A DNA stretch of 64,000 bases. Source: Thioalkalicoccus limnaeus (lineage in GTDB: Bacteria; Pseudomonadota; Gammaproteobacteria; Chromatiales; Chromatiaceae). Location: contig NZ_JBDKXB010000008.1 of NCBI RefSeq assembly GCF_041197575.1, positions 62,001 through 126,000 of the forward strand. The letters are read 5' to 3'. The notes under the pieces are model-generated. The model was not told the origin of the DNA and made no database searches. It saw only the letters and a list, made by a program, of their open reading frames with translations. Each line of letters begins with the position of its first letter. Within the stretch, counting starts at the first letter, position 1. Made by a program: the position numbers and the translations under genes. Below, in pieces: positions 29,346 to 38,230 of the stretch.

Positions 29346-30608
29346 ATGAGCAAGAACATTCAGGCGATTCGGGGCATGCATGACTTGCTCCCGACGCACA
29401 GTCCCCTTTGGCAGCGACTCGAAGACGGTGCACGTGAAGTGCTCGAAGGATACGGCTACCAGGAGATCCGCACCCCCTTGGTCGAGGTCACGGAACTGTT
29501 CAAGCGGTCGATCGGCGAGGTCACCGACATCGTCGAGAAGGAGATGTACAGCTTCACCGACCGCAATGGCGACAGCCTGAGCCTGCGCCCCGAAGGCACG
29601 GCCAGTTGTGTGCGCGCGGCCATCGAGCACGGCCTGCTGGCGCAGCCGCAACGCCTCTGGTATCGCGGCCCCATGTTCCGCCATGAGCGCCCGCAGCGCG
29701 GCCGCTATCGTCAGTTCCATCAAATCGGCGTCGAGGTCTTCGGGTTGGACGGCCCCGATATCGATCTGGAGGTGATCCTGTTGACCCGTCGCCTATGGCG
29801 CGCGCTCGGCATCGACGGACTGCGACTGGAGATCAACACCCTCGGCGACGCACCCGAGCGCGCGGCTTATCGTGATGCGCTGACGGCCTACCTCGGTCGT
29901 CACCTCGACCAGCTCGATGAGGACAGCCGCAAGCGGCTGCACACCAATCCGCTGCGGATCTTGGATTCGAAGGATCCACGAACACAGGCTGTCGTCGCCG
30001 ATGCGCCGCGACTGATCGACCACCTCGGCGGCACATCACGCGATCACTTCGCCGCGCTGTGCGCCGGCCTAGACGAGGCCGGACTCGACTACGAACAGAA
30101 TCCTCGGCTGGTGCGCGGACTCGACTACTACAACCGAACCGTGTTCGAATGGACCACCGACGACCTCGGCGCACAAGGGACGGTCTGCGCTGGTGGGCGC
30201 TACGACGGCCTGGTCGAACAGCTTGGTGGCCGTGCAACACCGGCCGTCGGCTTCGCGCTGGGTGTCGAACGGGCGGTCGCTTTGCTCGAGCAACGCGATG
30301 ATCCGGCCGCACCATCGCTTGATGCCTACCTGGTTGCGGTCGGCGATGCGGCGCAGGCGCGCGCGATCCAGATCGCCGAAGACCTGCGGGATGCCCTTCC
30401 TGGGATGCGGCTGATGTGCCATTGCGGTGGCGGCAGCTTCAAGAGCCAGTTCAAGAAGGCCGACCGCAGCGGCGCCCAACTCGCGCTGGTGCTCGGCGAG
30501 GCCGAGTTGGCCCAGGGGCTGATCGGCGTCAAGCCGCTGCGCGGCACCGGCGAGCAGGAAACCATCGCGATCCGGGATCTGCCCAAGCGTCTGAAGCGTC
30601 TAGACTGA
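29346..30608 (+). CDS. hisS: Histidyl-tRNA synthetase
   Basis: Class II synthetase, 420 residues. Start ATG at 29346 gives the standard MSKNIQAIRGMHDLLP. Motif 2 (YRGPMFRHERPQRGRYRQFH), the histidine-specific RGLDYYNRTVFEW and motif 3 (AVGFALGVERAVALL) are visible, then the anticodon-binding domain. A longer frame to 29193 overlaps rodZ and was trimmed. Confidence 0.97.
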   Translation: MSKNIQAIRGMHDLLPTHSPLWQRLEDGAREVLEGYGYQEIRTPLVEVTELFKRSIGEVTDIVEKEMYSFTDRNGDSLSLRPEGTASCVRAAIEHGLLAQPQRLWYRGPMFRHERPQRGRYRQFHQIGVEVFGLDGPDIDLEVILLTRRLWRALGIDGLRLEINTLGDAPERAAYRDALTAYLGRHLDQLDEDSRKRLHTNPLRILDSKDPRTQAVVADAPRLIDHLGGTSRDHFAALCAGLDEAGLDYEQNPRLVRGLDYYNRTVFEWTTDDLGAQGTVCAGGRYDGLVEQLGGRATPAVGFALGVERAVALLEQRDDPAAPSLDAYLVAVGDAAQARAIQIAEDLRDALPGMRLMCHCGGGSFKSQFKKADRSGAQLALVLGEAELAQGLIGVKPLRGTGEQETIAIRDLPKRLKRLD

Positions 30609-30686
30609 TGCGCCGCTGCACCCGTCGCGCGGGTCCGGCAACCTGAATCCGCTCATCGAAACCAATACCAACAGTTGGAGAGATCC

Positions 30687-31319
30687 GTGGCCCGGTACGA
30701 AACCGACGAAGAAAAGGTCGAAGCCCTGAAGCGCTGGTGGAAGGAAAACAGCACCGCGGTGATCCTCGGCGTCGTCGTCGGTGTCGGCGCGATCGTCGGC
30801 TGGCGCGTCTGGGATGGCTATCAGGAAAACCGCGCCCAGTCCGCATCGGCCGTCTTCGAGCAACTGCTGATGACCGTCGACGCCGGCATCGATCCCGCGG
30901 CGGCCTTGGCGCTGACCGAGCGACTCGCCGCCGATTATCGGCCAACCCCCTATGCCGCGTTCGGCTTGCTCGTCAAGGCGCGCGTGGCACTGGAACAAGG
31001 CGAGATCGACGAGGCCCAGGGGGCCCTGGAAGGGGCCATCGACGCCGCCCGCGACCCCGCGTTGGCCCGCGTCGCCGCGTTGCGACTGGCGCGCCTGCTC
31101 GTATCCGTACAGGATCACGACAGGGCCCTCGCCGTCATCGAGCAGCATGATGACCAGGGCTCTTTCAGCGGTGAGTTCGCCGCGCTGCGTGGCGATATCG
31201 CCGTTGCGCGGGGCGACATCGAACAGGCCCGCGCGGCCTATCGGCTTGCCCTCGCCGTCGGCGTCAGTCAAACCCAACTGATCGAGATCAAGCTCGCGGA
31301 TCTGCCGGAGCCGGGCTAA
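30687..31319 (+). CDS. yfgM: YfgM-like tetratricopeptide membrane protein
   Basis: Inner-membrane anchored TPR protein, 210 residues from a GTG at 30687 with GGAGAG four bases upstream. The start VARYETDEEKVEALKRWWKE and a single membrane helix (about 25-45, VILGVVVGVGAIVGWRVW) match YfgM, which associates with the SecYEG translocon and periplasmic chaperones. A TTG four codons earlier is the alternative. Sits between hisS and bamB as usual. Confidence 0.9.
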   Translation: MARYETDEEKVEALKRWWKENSTAVILGVVVGVGAIVGWRVWDGYQENRAQSASAVFEQLLMTVDAGIDPAAALALTERLAADYRPTPYAAFGLLVKARVALEQGEIDEAQGALEGAIDAARDPALARVAALRLARLLVSVQDHDRALAVIEQHDDQGSFSGEFAALRGDIAVARGDIEQARAAYRLALAVGVSQTQLIEIKLADLPEPG

Positions 31320-31441
31320 GGTAATGATTCCAGAATAAGCGGTACCACATCGGGCTCCGATGTCGGGATGCGCTGCGCTTTCCCGACCTACGATTGCGCC
31401 GATTATTCTTGAACCGATACGAAGGTGCTGGCTGTCGAATC

Positions 31442-32770
31442 ATGCACCAGCTCGCGTTGGTCGGCCGCCGTCCACAGAGGTTTACCCCGTTGATCGATTT
31501 ACCCTATCGCTGGCACCCGCCGATCTCCGTCGGCACCCGCTGGGGCCTTGTCGGCCTGCTGCTGGTCGCACTCGGTGGATGCGGCAGCTTGCCATGGCTC
31601 GGCCGCGAGAAGGATCCGAACCCGCCCTCGCCGCTGCCTTCGTTCACGCCCGAGGCCGAGTTCGCCATCCAATGGCGCCAGGACGTCGGCCGCGGCAGCG
31701 ACGGACGCCGGCTGCGCCTGGTCCCGGCGCTGTCCGATGGTCGCCTCTATACTGCCGATGCGCGTGGTCAGGTCACGGCCATCCAAGCCGCGGACGGTCG
31801 CCTCCTGTGGCGCCGCGATCTGAAACGACCCTTCAGCGGCGGGCCGGACGCCCACGGCGACCGGCTCGTGATCGGTTCGACGAAGGGTGAACTGCTGGCG
31901 CTGACGACTGACGACGGCTCGGAACTCTGGCGCGCGCAAGTTACCAGCGAGATCCTCTCGATCCCGCGCCTGACCGACGACATGGTCGTCGTGCACACCC
32001 TCGACGACCATGTTCTGGGCTTCGACGCCGCATCGGGCGACGAACGCTGGCGTTTTACCAGCCAGGCACCGGTTCTGATCCTGCGCGGCAGCAGCAGCCC
32101 GGTGATCGTCCCATCGGGCGCCATCGTCGGTTTGTCCGGGGGGCGGCTGATCAAACTGGATCTCGAAGAAGGCGCCCCGCTGTGGACCGTGCGGGTGACC
32201 ATGCCGACGGGGCGCTCCGAACTGGAGCGGATCACCGATATCGACGCCGATCCGATCGTCGTCGGCGAGACCCTCTATGTCGGCACCTTCAACGGCGACC
32301 TGGCCGCGGTCGACGTCGCATCCGGGGCCGTCCTCTGGCGCCGCACCCTCTCGATCTATTCGGGCCTGATCGCCGACCGCGATGCGATCTACGTGACCGA
32401 TGCGCAAGACCATGTGTGGGCGGCCGAGCCCGATTCCGGAGCGGGCCAATGGCGCCAGGATCAGCTCGCCCATCGCCAATTGAGCCCCCCCGCGTTGCTC
32501 GGTGATTGGATCATCGTCGGCGACTTCGAGGGCTATCTGCATGCCCTGGCACGCGAGGATGGCCGGCTCGTCGCTCGCCTGCGCGTCGGCCGCGGGCCTA
32601 TCAGGGCCCGGCCGCTGGCCGTCGATGGCCGTCTCTACGTGTTCGGCGATGATGGCACGCTCGCCGCCCTGACGCTCGGCACCGCAGGACGACCCGAACG
32701 ACCCGCGGGCACTGCCACGCAGGACTCGACGACCCGTTCGACGAGCGACGACGGCAACACGGCCAGGTAG
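31442..32770 (+). CDS. bamB: Outer membrane assembly lipoprotein BamB
   Basis: Beta-propeller lipoprotein of the BAM complex that helps insert outer-membrane proteins. About 442 residues with an internal lipoprotein signal WGLVGLLLVALGGC. Repeated PQQ-type blades are clear: GQVTAIQAADGRLLWRRDL, VLGFDAASGDERWRF, GDLAAVDVASGAVLWRRTL. The start is uncertain: the signal begins late, so a codon downstream of 31442 may be used; an ATG-independent start could not be pinned down. The C-terminus has a polar tail. Confidence 0.9.
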   Translation: MHQLALVGRRPQRFTPLIDLPYRWHPPISVGTRWGLVGLLLVALGGCGSLPWLGREKDPNPPSPLPSFTPEAEFAIQWRQDVGRGSDGRRLRLVPALSDGRLYTADARGQVTAIQAADGRLLWRRDLKRPFSGGPDAHGDRLVIGSTKGELLALTTDDGSELWRAQVTSEILSIPRLTDDMVVVHTLDDHVLGFDAASGDERWRFTSQAPVLILRGSSSPVIVPSGAIVGLSGGRLIKLDLEEGAPLWTVRVTMPTGRSELERITDIDADPIVVGETLYVGTFNGDLAAVDVASGAVLWRRTLSIYSGLIADRDAIYVTDAQDHVWAAEPDSGAGQWRQDQLAHRQLSPPALLGDWIIVGDFEGYLHALAREDGRLVARLRVGRGPIRARPLAVDGRLYVFGDDGTLAALTLGTAGRPERPAGTATQDSTTRSTSDDGNTAR

Positions 32771-32777
32771 AACCACT

Positions 32778-34175
32778 ATGCTTCCCGTCCTAGCGCTCGT
32801 CGGCCGCCCGAACGTCGGCAAATCGACGCTGTTCAACCGCCTTACGCGCAGCCGCGACGCGCTGGTGGCCGATATCCCCGGCCTGACCCGCGACCGTCAG
32901 TACGGCATCGGGCGAATCGGGCCTGGCCCTTACCTGGTGATCGACACCGGCGGGCTCGACGGCGGTGGAGACCAGCTGGTTGCCCTGATGGCCGGCCAGG
33001 TTCAGAAGGCGATCGACGAGGCCGATCACATCTTGTTTCTCGTCGATGCCCACGACGGGCTCCTGCCGGACGATATCGAGATCGCGTCACGCCTGCGTCG
33101 CGAGGGCAAGCCCTTGACCCTGGTCGTGAACAAGACCGATCAGCGTGACCCGCTGATGGCCATCGCCGATTTCCATCAGCTGGGACTGGGCGAGCCCCTG
33201 CCGATTGCCGCGGTCCAGGGCCGCGGCGTCACCGCCTTGATCGAGCAGGTGCTTGCCGCGCATCCAACCACCGATGAGGCCGCGGCACCCGATGCCGACG
33301 ACGGGCGCATCCAGGTCGCGATCGTCGGCCGGCCGAACGCCGGGAAGTCGACGCTGATCAACCGGCTGCTCGGCGAGGAGCGGGTCGTGACCTACGATAG
33401 CCCCGGCACCACCCGCGACAGCATCCATATCCCGTTCGACCATTTCGGACGGGGCTACACCTTGATCGACACCGCCGGCGTGCGGCGCCGTGCACGGGTC
33501 CATGACCCGATCGAAAAATTCAGCATCATCAAGACGCTGCAAGCGATCGCCGAATGCCATGTGGTGATCCTCGTGCTCGATGCCCGAGCCGGTATCGGCG
33601 ATCACGACGCGACCCTCGCCGGGCATATTCTCGATAGCGGCCGGGCACTCGTCGTTGCCGTCAACAAATGGGATGGCTTGACCCCGGAGATGCGCGGATC
33701 GGTCAAGAGCGACCTTGCGCGCAAGCTCGCCTTCCTCGATTTCGCCGCCTACCACTATGTGTCCGCCTTGCACGGCAGCGGTGTCGGCCTGCTGCTCGAC
33801 GAGGTCGATCGTGTCCATGCCAATGCGACCCGCGATCTTCCGACACCCGAGCTTACCCGGTTGCTCGAGGCCGCGGTCGCCGAACACCAGCCGCCGCTCG
33901 TCCATGGCCGCCGCATCAAGCTGCGCTACGCCCACCAAGGGGGGCGCAACCCACCGCTGATCGTGATCCACGGCAGCCAGACCGACGCGGTCCCCGACAG
34001 CTACCGCCGTTACCTGACCAACCGCTTCCGGCGCGCGCTCGACCTGCAAGGTACCCCGCTCCGCATCGAATTCCGCACCGGCGCCAACCCCTTTGCCGGC
34101 CGCCGCAACAAACTGACGCCCAGCCAGATCAAGAAGCGCCGGCGCCTGCGCGACTTCGTCAACCGGCGCCGATAG
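32778..34175 (+). CDS. der: Ribosome biogenesis GTPase Der (EngA)
   Basis: Essential double GTPase of 50S assembly, 465 residues. G1 motifs GRPNVGKST and GRPNAGKST mark the two G domains; NKTD and NKWD are their G4 motifs. The C-terminal KH-like domain follows (about 350-440, with RIKLRYAHQGGRNPPLIVIHG) and a basic tail ends in KKRRRLRDFVNRRR. Seven bases after bamB. Confidence 0.97.
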   Translation: MLPVLALVGRPNVGKSTLFNRLTRSRDALVADIPGLTRDRQYGIGRIGPGPYLVIDTGGLDGGGDQLVALMAGQVQKAIDEADHILFLVDAHDGLLPDDIEIASRLRREGKPLTLVVNKTDQRDPLMAIADFHQLGLGEPLPIAAVQGRGVTALIEQVLAAHPTTDEAAAPDADDGRIQVAIVGRPNAGKSTLINRLLGEERVVTYDSPGTTRDSIHIPFDHFGRGYTLIDTAGVRRRARVHDPIEKFSIIKTLQAIAECHVVILVLDARAGIGDHDATLAGHILDSGRALVVAVNKWDGLTPEMRGSVKSDLARKLAFLDFAAYHYVSALHGSGVGLLLDEVDRVHANATRDLPTPELTRLLEAAVAEHQPPLVHGRRIKLRYAHQGGRNPPLIVIHGSQTDAVPDSYRRYLTNRFRRALDLQGTPLRIEFRTGANPFAGRRNKLTPSQIKKRRRLRDFVNRRR

Positions 34176-34520
34176 CCTCCGGCGTCAGCACGGAGCTGGG
34201 ACCGGCGAACAGTCTCGCAAGGCCCCCGGGCCTTTGCCCAGGATCGACCCGCCCTCCCCTAACGACCGCATCAGCCCGCCTGGTGCGATCGCCGCACTTC
34301 CCGCCGGGCCACCGCCGGGCTCGCAGCAAGACGGCGCCGCGATCCCGGTCTCGGCTCGCCGTATGCGGTCGCCCCATCGCAACAAGGTGCGGAAGAAACC
34401 TCGCTTTCAGTCGCGCACGGCCTCATTCAGGTATCGTTCACGTCACCGGTGTTACAAGGCGCTTACCGTTTCACGACAGAGAGATCCGTTGCTCATCATC
34501 GGGTCGCGAGGAGACGAACC
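34176..34520. other. Spacer upstream of the glycosyltransferase operon
   Basis: 345 bases between der and the first glycosyltransferase on the same strand. No gene or clear terminator after der was seen. It must contain the promoter of the six-gene operon if that is independent of der; GAGGAG just before 34521 is the ribosome site. Confidence 0.4.
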
Positions 34521-35804
34521 ATGTTGTCCAAAGCCGTCCATGACTTCGGGACTTCGGTGCGGATCGCCCTGTACTCCCATGACACCATGGGGCTCGGCCA
34601 TATCCGGCGCAATCTCCTCATCGCCGAGGCGCTGGCACGCTCGTCGCTGCGGGCGAGCACCCTGATCATCGCGGGTATCCATGAGGCGGGCGCCTTCACG
34701 ATGCCGCGGGGTGGAGATTGCCTGACGCTGCCCGCCTACCGGAAAGACCGCCATGGGGACTATGCGCCGCGTTCGCTCTCGATGCCGACCACCGACCTGA
34801 TAGCCCTGCGCTCGCAGGTGATTGGAACCGCTCTGAAGAACTTCGCCCCCGATTTGTTCATCGTCGATAACGTCCCACGCGGCGCGCTCGGTGAACTGAC
34901 GCCGGTTCTCGAGCACATGCGGGACCTGGGAAGGACCCGCTGCGTGCTCGGTCTGCGGGACATTCTCGACGCGCCGGAGCGGGTCCTGGACCAGTGGCAA
35001 CGCCTGGACAATGAGGCGGCCATCCGGGATCACTACGAGGCCGTCTGGGTTTATGGCGACCCCAACATCTACGACGCGATCGAGGAATACGCCTTCCCGT
35101 CCGATCTGGCCGCGAAAACCACCTTCACCGGTTACCTCGACCCCACGGCTCGCCTGATTCCCAGCGACAGCGACACCGACCTGTTCGCTTGCCTCCCAAG
35201 GGACCTGCGACAAAAGGGTTTTACGCTGTGCATGATCGGCGGCGGCCAGGACGGACTGGCCGTCGCTCAGGCGTTCGCTCAGGCAGACCTGCCAGCCGAT
35301 GAATACGGGGTGATCGTCACCGGTCCCTTCCTGCCAGCCCTCCAAAAGCAACGCCTGCTGGAGCTGGTCGCCGGCAATCCACGCATTCGGGTACTGGAGT
35401 TCCTGCCCGAACCGATGCACCTGATGCGACAGGCCCGGCGGGTCATCGCCATGGGGGGATACAACACCGTCCAGGAGATCCTCTGCCTCGGCAAACCTGC
35501 GCTGCTTGTGCCGCGCGACCGGCCACGGCACGAGCAGACCATCCGTGCCCAGCGCCTGCGCGAACGGGGCATGCTCGACTTCGTCGCTGTACAAGAGTGC
35601 AGACCACGGACGCTGTCGGCCTGGCTCCATCATGTGGCGACTGCTCCGCTGCCTGCACCGCGCCAGACGCTCGACCGCGATGGTCTCAAACGCCTGCCCA
35701 CGCTGGCCGCCACCCTGATCGGCGGCCAGCCCATGTATCGGAATCGGACCATCCCCGCGCCATCCACCGGGTGGGCAGGAGGACGGCGTTATGTTGCTGC
35801 CTAA
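34521..35804 (+). CDS. MurG/GT28-like glycosyltransferase
   Basis: 427 residues. The opening VRIALYSHDTMGLGHIRRNL is the glycine/histidine loop of GT-B enzymes of the MurG/GT28 type; the C-terminal half has the nucleotide-sugar site (RVIAMGGYNTVQEILCLGKP, then LVPRDRPRHEQTIRA). No signal or membrane helix, so it probably acts at the cytoplasmic face. ATG at 34521 is preceded by GAGGAG. First gene of a six-gene operon; overlaps the next gene by 14 bases. Sugar donor and acceptor unknown. Confidence 0.8.
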   Translation: MLSKAVHDFGTSVRIALYSHDTMGLGHIRRNLLIAEALARSSLRASTLIIAGIHEAGAFTMPRGGDCLTLPAYRKDRHGDYAPRSLSMPTTDLIALRSQVIGTALKNFAPDLFIVDNVPRGALGELTPVLEHMRDLGRTRCVLGLRDILDAPERVLDQWQRLDNEAAIRDHYEAVWVYGDPNIYDAIEEYAFPSDLAAKTTFTGYLDPTARLIPSDSDTDLFACLPRDLRQKGFTLCMIGGGQDGLAVAQAFAQADLPADEYGVIVTGPFLPALQKQRLLELVAGNPRIRVLEFLPEPMHLMRQARRVIAMGGYNTVQEILCLGKPALLVPRDRPRHEQTIRAQRLRERGMLDFVAVQECRPRTLSAWLHHVATAPLPAPRQTLDRDGLKRLPTLAATLIGGQPMYRNRTIPAPSTGWAGGRRYVAA

Positions 35805-37026
35805 GAACCTGCGCGTCGGGTATGTCGTCAAGCGCTACCCGCGTTATTCGGAAACCTTCATCGTCAACGAGATCCTACAACACGAGGAGGCCGGGCTCCC
35901 GATCGACATCTTCGCCTTGCGGCCGGTCCTGGAAAGCCACTTTCAGGACGTGCTGGCCGCGGTCCGCGCGCCCGTGAGCTACATCCCGGACAAGGTTTCC
36001 AAGGCCACGAGCCTCTGGGAGGCGATCAACGCGGCGCGACGCGGATTACCGGATTTCTGGACGGCCCTCGACGAACTGGGGGACATCGATGCCGAGGATC
36101 TCCTGCAGGCGATCGACCTGGCCCTGCGCGCGCGGGAGCGCGGCGTGACCCATTTCCACGCCCATTTCGGCACCGTGGCCGCAACCGTGACCCGCCTGGC
36201 CGCGCGTTTCGCCCGGATTCCCTACACGCTCACGCTGCACGCGAAGGATATCTACCACGTCAGCGTCGATCCGGCGCGCATGCGCGAGAAACTGCGCGAC
36301 GCCGCTTGTGTGATGACCGTCACGGATTACAACCAACGTTATCTGGCTGCGGCCTACGAGCACGCGGCACCCAAGATCATCCGCCTCTATAACGGCCTGA
36401 ATCTGGAGCGCTTTAACTTTAGGCCACCGACTCGAACCGGTCGCGAAATCCTCGCTGTCGGCCGTCTCGTCGAGAAGAAAGGCTTCGATGTCTTGATCGA
36501 CGCCTGCGGGATTCTCAGGGACCGGGGCATCGCCTTTTCGTGCCGGATCGTCGGCGAGGGGGTCGAGCGCGCCACTCTCAGTGCCCGAATCGGGCAACTG
36601 AATCTCGGTGCCAAGGTCCGCCTGGTGGGGCCGCAGCCCCATGCCGAACTGATCGAAACCTTCCGCGAGGCGGCGGTCGTCGCCGCACCATGCGTCATCG
36701 GCGCCGACGGCGACCGCGATGGCCTGCCGACGGTGCTGCTGGAGGCCATGGCCCTCGGGATCCCCTGCGTCGCCACCGACGTCACAGGGATCCCCGAACT
36801 GGTGCGCGACGGCGATACCGGTCTGTGCGTGCCGCAGCGCGATCCGCGCGCCTTGGCCGATGCCCTCGAACGTCTGCTGGATGATACCGACCTGGGTATC
36901 GATCTCGCGGCCCGCGCCCGATGTGTGATCGAGCAGGATTTCGACATCCGCCGCAACGCCGCGCAGTTGCGGGAATGGTTTGCGGCGGCGCACGAAACAA
37001 CGGCCGGCCAACGCGAGGATGCCTGA
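35791..37026 (+). CDS. Glycosyltransferase family 4 protein
   Basis: 411 residues, retaining GT-B fold. N-terminal VVKRYPRYSETFIVNEIL is typical of colanic-acid-type GT4 enzymes (WcaL-like). The C-terminal domain shows EILAVGRLVEKKGFDVLI and the E-x7-E donor motif in DGLPTVLLEAMALGIPCVATDVTG. Second gene of the operon; one base separates it from the next start. Substrate not deducible. Confidence 0.88.
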   Translation: MLLPKNLRVGYVVKRYPRYSETFIVNEILQHEEAGLPIDIFALRPVLESHFQDVLAAVRAPVSYIPDKVSKATSLWEAINAARRGLPDFWTALDELGDIDAEDLLQAIDLALRARERGVTHFHAHFGTVAATVTRLAARFARIPYTLTLHAKDIYHVSVDPARMREKLRDAACVMTVTDYNQRYLAAAYEHAAPKIIRLYNGLNLERFNFRPPTRTGREILAVGRLVEKKGFDVLIDACGILRDRGIAFSCRIVGEGVERATLSARIGQLNLGAKVRLVGPQPHAELIETFREAAVVAAPCVIGADGDRDGLPTVLLEAMALGIPCVATDVTGIPELVRDGDTGLCVPQRDPRALADALERLLDDTDLGIDLAARARCVIEQDFDIRRNAAQLREWFAAAHETTAGQREDA

Positions 37027-37027
37027 C

Positions 37028-38230
37028 ATGTGGCGGGTCGCTTATGTCTGTGCCGATCCAGGCGTGCCGGTATTCGGCACCAAAGGGGCCTCGATTCATG
37101 TGCAAGAGGTCGTCCGGGCGCTGCGGCGCGCCGGGGCCGAGGTCACGCTGTTCGCCACGCGGGTGGGCGGCGCCCCCCCTGCCGACCTGCGCGGGATCGC
37201 CGTCCAGCTGCTCCCGGGGTTGCCCTCCGGCGAGCCGGCCGTTCGCGAGCAAGCGGCACTGGCCGCCAACCAGGCACTGCGCGCGGCTCTGACCGCGCGT
37301 GGACCCTTCGACCTGATCTACGAGCGCTACGCGCTCTGGAGTCACGCCGGCATGGACCACGCGCGCGAAGCGGGTACGCCGGGCCTTCTCGAGGTCAACG
37401 CCCCACTGATCGAGGAGCAGGCCCGGCATCGTGCCCTCGTCCATCGCGACGCCGCCGAGCGGGTCGCCGCGCGCGCCTTCACCGCCGCCGATGCCCTGGT
37501 TGCGGTATCCACCGGCGTGGCCGCCTATCTAGCGACCTATCCCGGTCTTGAAAGGCGCATCCATATGATCCCCAACGGCGTCGACCCGTTACGTTTCCCC
37601 GCCGCGCGCTTCGCGCGACGACCGCCAGCGCGCGAGGACGGCACCTTCACGGTCGGCTTCGTGGGTACGTTGAAGCCCTGGCACGGCCTCGAGATCTTGA
37701 TGGACGCCTTCGCCCGGCTGCACGCCCGCCATCCGGACTGCCGGCTCCTGATCGTCGGCGAGGGTCCCGAACGTCGGAAGATCGAGGCAACCCTCGAGGA
37801 CAGGAGGATCGGCTTCGCGGCACGCCTGACCGGGGCCGTGGCCCCGGACCAGGTACCGGAATACCTGGCGGCGATGGACGTCGGCCTCGCGCCCTATCCG
37901 GAGCTGCCGGATTTCTATTTCTCACCGTTGAAGGTCTATGAGTACATGGCGGCCGCCTTGCCGGTGGTGGCCAGCCGCGTCGGCGATCTGGACCAAATCG
38001 TCCAACCCGAGATCACCGGGCTGCTTTGCCCCCCGGGCGATCCAGCCGCGCTGACAGCGATGCTCGAGCGTCTGCGCGCCGACGCCCCGTTGCGCCGACG
38101 TTTGGGCAATGCGGCACGCGCCCGGGCACTGTCCGAATACAGCTGGGATACCGTCGTCACGCGCATCCTGGATCTGGCGGGCCGCGGATCGTCCCGCACC
38201 AGCGAACACCGGGCTGCAAAGCTGGCATGA
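37028..38230 (+). CDS. Glycosyltransferase family 4 protein
   Basis: 400 residues from the ATG at 37028. N-terminal GTKGASIHVQEVVRALRRAG and C-terminal FTVGFVGTLKPWHGLEILMDA and PLKVYEYMAAALPVVASRVG are GT4 signatures. Distinct from the preceding enzyme (low similarity by eye), so the product probably contains at least three added sugars. Stop overlaps the ABC exporter start by ATGA. Confidence 0.88.
   Translation: MWRVAYVCADPGVPVFGTKGASIHVQEVVRALRRAGAEVTLFATRVGGAPPADLRGIAVQLLPGLPSGEPAVREQAALAANQALRAALTARGPFDLIYERYALWSHAGMDHAREAGTPGLLEVNAPLIEEQARHRALVHRDAAERVAARAFTAADALVAVSTGVAAYLATYPGLERRIHMIPNGVDPLRFPAARFARRPPAREDGTFTVGFVGTLKPWHGLEILMDAFARLHARHPDCRLLIVGEGPERRKIEATLEDRRIGFAARLTGAVAPDQVPEYLAAMDVGLAPYPELPDFYFSPLKVYEYMAAALPVVASRVGDLDQIVQPEITGLLCPPGDPAALTAMLERLRADAPLRRRLGNAARARALSEYSWDTVVTRILDLAGRGSSRTSEHRAAKLA

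Noticed and set aside
31499..32836. 445-codon minus-strand frame antisense to bamB
   Set aside because: BamB blades are clear on the plus strand; the antisense translation has no family features.
34452..35831. 459-codon minus-strand frame antisense to the first glycosyltransferase
   Set aside because: The plus-strand gene carries glycosyltransferase motifs and fits the operon; the antisense frame does not.
37647..37925. Small antisense frames within the glycosyltransferase genes
   Set aside because: Arg/Pro-rich shadow translations without motifs or ribosome sites.
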